Part shown: positions 6,000-7,783 of the stretch, piece by piece
Position numbering within the stretch: the first letter of the stretch is position 1
How the letters are laid out: each line of letters begins with the position of its first letter
From: Pseudobacteriovorax antillogorgiicola
Lineage (GTDB): Bacteria > Bdellovibrionota_B > Oligoflexia > Oligoflexales > RGVZ01
Direction: 5' to 3'
Length of the DNA stretch: 7,783 nucleotides
Assembly: GCA_945897695.1 (NCBI GenBank)
Contig: CAMDGW010000111.1
Location: 1-7,783 of the forward strand
Made by a program: the position numbers and the translations under genes
Notes under the pieces: model-generated
Database searches by the model: none
What the model saw: the letters and a program-made list of their open reading frames with translations, nothing else
Told to the model about the DNA's origin: nothing

Positions 6000-6013
6000 C
6001 TAATAAGACAAAA

Positions 6014-6050
6014 TCTAATACTTTTTAACCTTTTAAAAGATTGTATTAGA
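6014..6050. repeat. Inverted repeat with nested palindrome upstream of the ABC-F gene
   Basis: TCTAATAC (6014-6021) and its exact complement GTATTAGA (6043-6050) flank 21 bases. Inside lies the perfect palindrome CTTTTAAAAG (6030-6039). The block overlaps the only promoter-like sequence before the ABC-F gene, so it may be an operator; it could also be the edge of the decayed insertion. No T-run follows on either strand that would suggest a terminator. Confidence 0.5.
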
Positions 6051-6052
6051 AT
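6024..6052 (+). promoter_or_regulatory. Weak promoter candidate for the ABC-F gene
   Basis: TTTAAC (6024-6029) and TAGAAT (6047-6052) are 17 bases apart. The -10 box matches four of six consensus positions and the -35 box is poor. It is the best candidate I see between the relics and the ABC-F start, and it would give a leader of about 40 bases. Confidence 0.3.
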
Positions 6053-6066
6053 AGAGAATGTGATAC

Positions 6067-6087
6067 GAGGGCCCCTCAGTATTGAGG
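6067..6087 (+). promoter_or_regulatory. Leader with two mutually exclusive hairpins over the ABC-F ribosome site
   Basis: CCTCA (6074-6078) is exactly complementary to TGAGG (6083-6087), which contains the Shine-Dalgarno GAGG (6084-6087), 10 bases before the ATG. The same CCTC (6074-6077) is also complementary to an upstream GAGG (6067-6070) across a three-base loop. The two pairings cannot coexist: one hides the ribosome site, the other frees it. The pairing is visible in the sequence; its regulatory use is inference, and the stems are short (4-5 bp). Confidence 0.4.
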
Positions 6088-6097
6088 AATAAAGCAC

Positions 6098-7717
6098 ATG
6101 ATAAGCACATCAGGAGTCACCCTTGGTTACGGCCAAAGGGTCTTATTCAAAGACGTTAACGTTAAATTTCTGCCTGGCAACTGCTATGGGCTGATCGGCG
6201 CCAACGGAGCCGGCAAGTCGACCTTTCTTAAAATTATGTCTGGGGAAATCTCACCGGATTATGGCGAGGTGGCGGTCCAACCTGGCCAGCGGGTCGCTGT
6301 ATTGAAGCAAAATCAGTTCGAATTTGATGATATTGAAGTTCTGAAAACAGTCATCATGGGTAATAAATTTCTTTACGACATCATCCGCGAAAAAGAAGAG
6401 CTTTACGCAAAGCTTGATTTTTCGGATGCCGATGGCATCCGAGCCTCTGAACTTGAAGGAAGATTTGCAGAGTTAAACGGATGGGATGCTGAATCTCAGG
6501 CCGCGGAAATGCTTCATGGCCTTGGTGTTGGGGATGACCTTCTTAACAAAAAAATGCGCGACCTTGAGGCGGGACAGAAAGTACGAGTGCTACTGGCCCA
6601 GGCTCTCTATGGAAATCCAGAGATCCTGCTCCTTGACGAACCCACCAACAACCTCGACGTTCAAAGCATCATGTGGCTTGAAGAATTTTTAATTGAATTC
6701 AAGAATACCGTTGTCGTCGTTTCCCATGACCGCCACTTTCTCGACAAGGTTTGTACGCATATTGCAGACATTGATTTTGGAAAAATCCAGCTCTACACTG
6801 GAAATTACACCTTCTGGTATCAGGCAAGCCAACTTGCCCTTAGACAGCAAAAAGACCAAAATAAAAAATCCGAAGACCGTATCAAAGAACTAAAGTCATT
6901 TATCGAGCGTTTTTCGGCCAATGCGTCGAAGTCTCGCCAGGCCACGTCTCGCAAAAAACAACTCGAAAAGCTTTCGGTTGAAGACATCAAACCGTCAAAC
7001 CGCCGCTATCCTCACGTACACTTTGTTGAAGAACGAGAAGCAGGCAAAGATCTTGTGATGTGCAAGAACTTAACTGGAGAGCTAGATGGCAGGGTACTTT
7101 TTAGAAACCTTGACCTCACTATAAACCGTGGGGAAAAAGTTGCATTTGTTGGGAAAGACGGCGCACCAGCCACGTTATTATTCCAAATTTTAACTAGTGA
7201 TATGCTCCCTGCTTCCGGCGAATTCCGTTGGGGTATAACCACACATAGATCATACTTTCCGAAAGATAATGCTGCCTGGTTCAAAGAACCTTTGACTCTG
7301 ATTGATTGGCTACGCCAATTCGTGACTAAGGAAAGCGAGCGCGACGAAGAGTATGTCCGCGGGTTTTTAGGCCGAATGCTCTTCAGTGGTGAAGAGGCGA
7401 CCAAAAAAGCAAACGTCCTCTCAGGGGGAGAAAAAGTTAGACTAATGATGGCCCGCATGATGATGGCTAGGCCTAACGTCTTAGTACTTGATGAGCCAAC
7501 AAACCACTTGGATCTAGAATCAATCACAGCCGTCAACAACGGTCTGATGAACTATCCTGGCACGATCCTCTTCACCTCTCAGGACCGGGAGTTTGTGAGT
7601 TCCGTCGCTACAAGAATCATAGAGTTAACACCCAAAGGGATCATCGACAAAGTGATCTCTTACGACGATTACCTAGAGTCCCCGTCTATTGCCACTGAGC
7701 GTGCCCGGCTTTATTGA
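6098..7717 (+). CDS. ybiT: ABC-F ATPase, YbiT/YkpA type
   Basis: 539 residues: two ABC ATPase domains in one chain and no membrane segments. This is the ABC-F layout of ribosome-associated factors acting near the E-site tRNA, not a transporter. Domain 1 (about 1-235): Walker A 'GANGAGKS' 34-41, degenerate signature 'LEAGQ' 156-160, Walker B 'LLLDEPTNNLD' ending at 187, His210 in 'VSHDRHFLD'. A charged helical linker follows (about 240-310), the P-site-tRNA interaction region. Domain 2 (about 318-539): Walker A is degraded to 'GKDGAPATL' (352-360, Ala358 where the Lys should be), signature 'LSGGE' 441-445 and Walker B 'LVLDEPTNHLD' ending at 472 are intact, but the switch His is replaced by Gln495 ('TSQDREF'). 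'KKANVLSGGEKVR' and 'WGITTHRSYFPKDN' match the YbiT/YkpA branch. GAGG (6084-6087) supports the ATG at 6098. Family call strong; the symbol is by similarity to E. coli YbiT. Confidence 0.92.
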   Translation: MISTSGVTLGYGQRVLFKDVNVKFLPGNCYGLIGANGAGKSTFLKIMSGEISPDYGEVAVQPGQRVAVLKQNQFEFDDIEVLKTVIMGNKFLYDIIREKEELYAKLDFSDADGIRASELEGRFAELNGWDAESQAAEMLHGLGVGDDLLNKKMRDLEAGQKVRVLLAQALYGNPEILLLDEPTNNLDVQSIMWLEEFLIEFKNTVVVVSHDRHFLDKVCTHIADIDFGKIQLYTGNYTFWYQASQLALRQQKDQNKKSEDRIKELKSFIERFSANASKSRQATSRKKQLEKLSVEDIKPSNRRYPHVHFVEEREAGKDLVMCKNLTGELDGRVLFRNLDLTINRGEKVAFVGKDGAPATLLFQILTSDMLPASGEFRWGITTHRSYFPKDNAAWFKEPLTLIDWLRQFVTKESERDEEYVRGFLGRMLFSGEEATKKANVLSGGEKVRLMMARMMMARPNVLVLDEPTNHLDLESITAVNNGLMNYPGTILFTSQDREFVSSVATRIIELTPKGIIDKVISYDDYLESPSIATERARLY

Positions 7718-7783
7718 GTTTGCAAATTTTGACCTTAAAATCATGGCATCAGGGTAATTCGCGAGAATAAAATAGCTTTAGAA
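7718..7783. other. Window tail, nothing assignable
   Basis: I see no coding start, clear hairpin terminator or recognisable promoter in these last 66 bases. The ABC-F terminator, if any, may lie beyond the window. Confidence 0.5.

Noticed and set aside
5640..6060. Structured RNA such as RNase P RNA, tmRNA or a group II intron in the gene-free stretch
   Set aside because: A 'GAGGAAA' string is present but the rest of the RNase P core is not; no tmRNA ends or intron domain V pattern were seen.

Overview
The window looks like ordinary chromosome from a Gram-negative bacterium. It carries a lipoprotein with a lipobox, an outer-membrane beta-barrel ending in Phe, TTGnnA/TATAAA-type promoters, a CCA-encoding tRNA and mid-range GC. 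The envelope cluster at the left (TraF/PorV-like barrel, then a TPR-like lipoprotein with an 'AYAERAG' helix) reminds me of Bdellovibrionota/deltaproteobacterial genomes. That is an impression, not a proof.

Layout: (1) 3-3463, plus strand: the 3' part of a beta-barrel outer-membrane protein gene, a lipoprotein with one perfect EF-hand loop, a two-TM protein with a TPR-like helical region, and low-specificity L-threonine aldolase (ltaE). Spacings are 17, 76 and 5 bases, so at least the first pair and the last pair are probably co-transcribed. (2) 3488-5070, plus strand: a strong sigma70-like promoter, NAD-dependent glyceraldehyde-3-phosphate dehydrogenase, a small pentapeptide-repeat protein, and a 14-bp perfect-stem terminator. 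(3) 5101-5175: tRNA-Cys(GCA). (4) 5243-6000, minus strand: a decayed stretch holding the C-terminal remnant of an AAA_14/DUF4143-type ATPase, preceded by what I read as a frameshifted remnant of an IS91/IS801-type zinc-finger transposase. (5) 6014-7717, plus strand: an inverted repeat, a possible promoter, a small RNA-hairpin leader and an intact ABC-F ATPase of the YbiT/YkpA type. The last 66 bases hold nothing I can assign.

The genes are mostly housekeeping: central carbon metabolism, glycine/threonine metabolism, translation (tRNA-Cys, ABC-F) and envelope proteins. I found no convincing new multi-gene system. The points most worth checking are the composite relic beside tRNA-Cys, the one-sided loss of ATPase motifs in the ABC-F protein together with its mutually exclusive leader hairpins, the EF-hand lipoprotein next to the barrel, and a 9-G tract inside ltaE.
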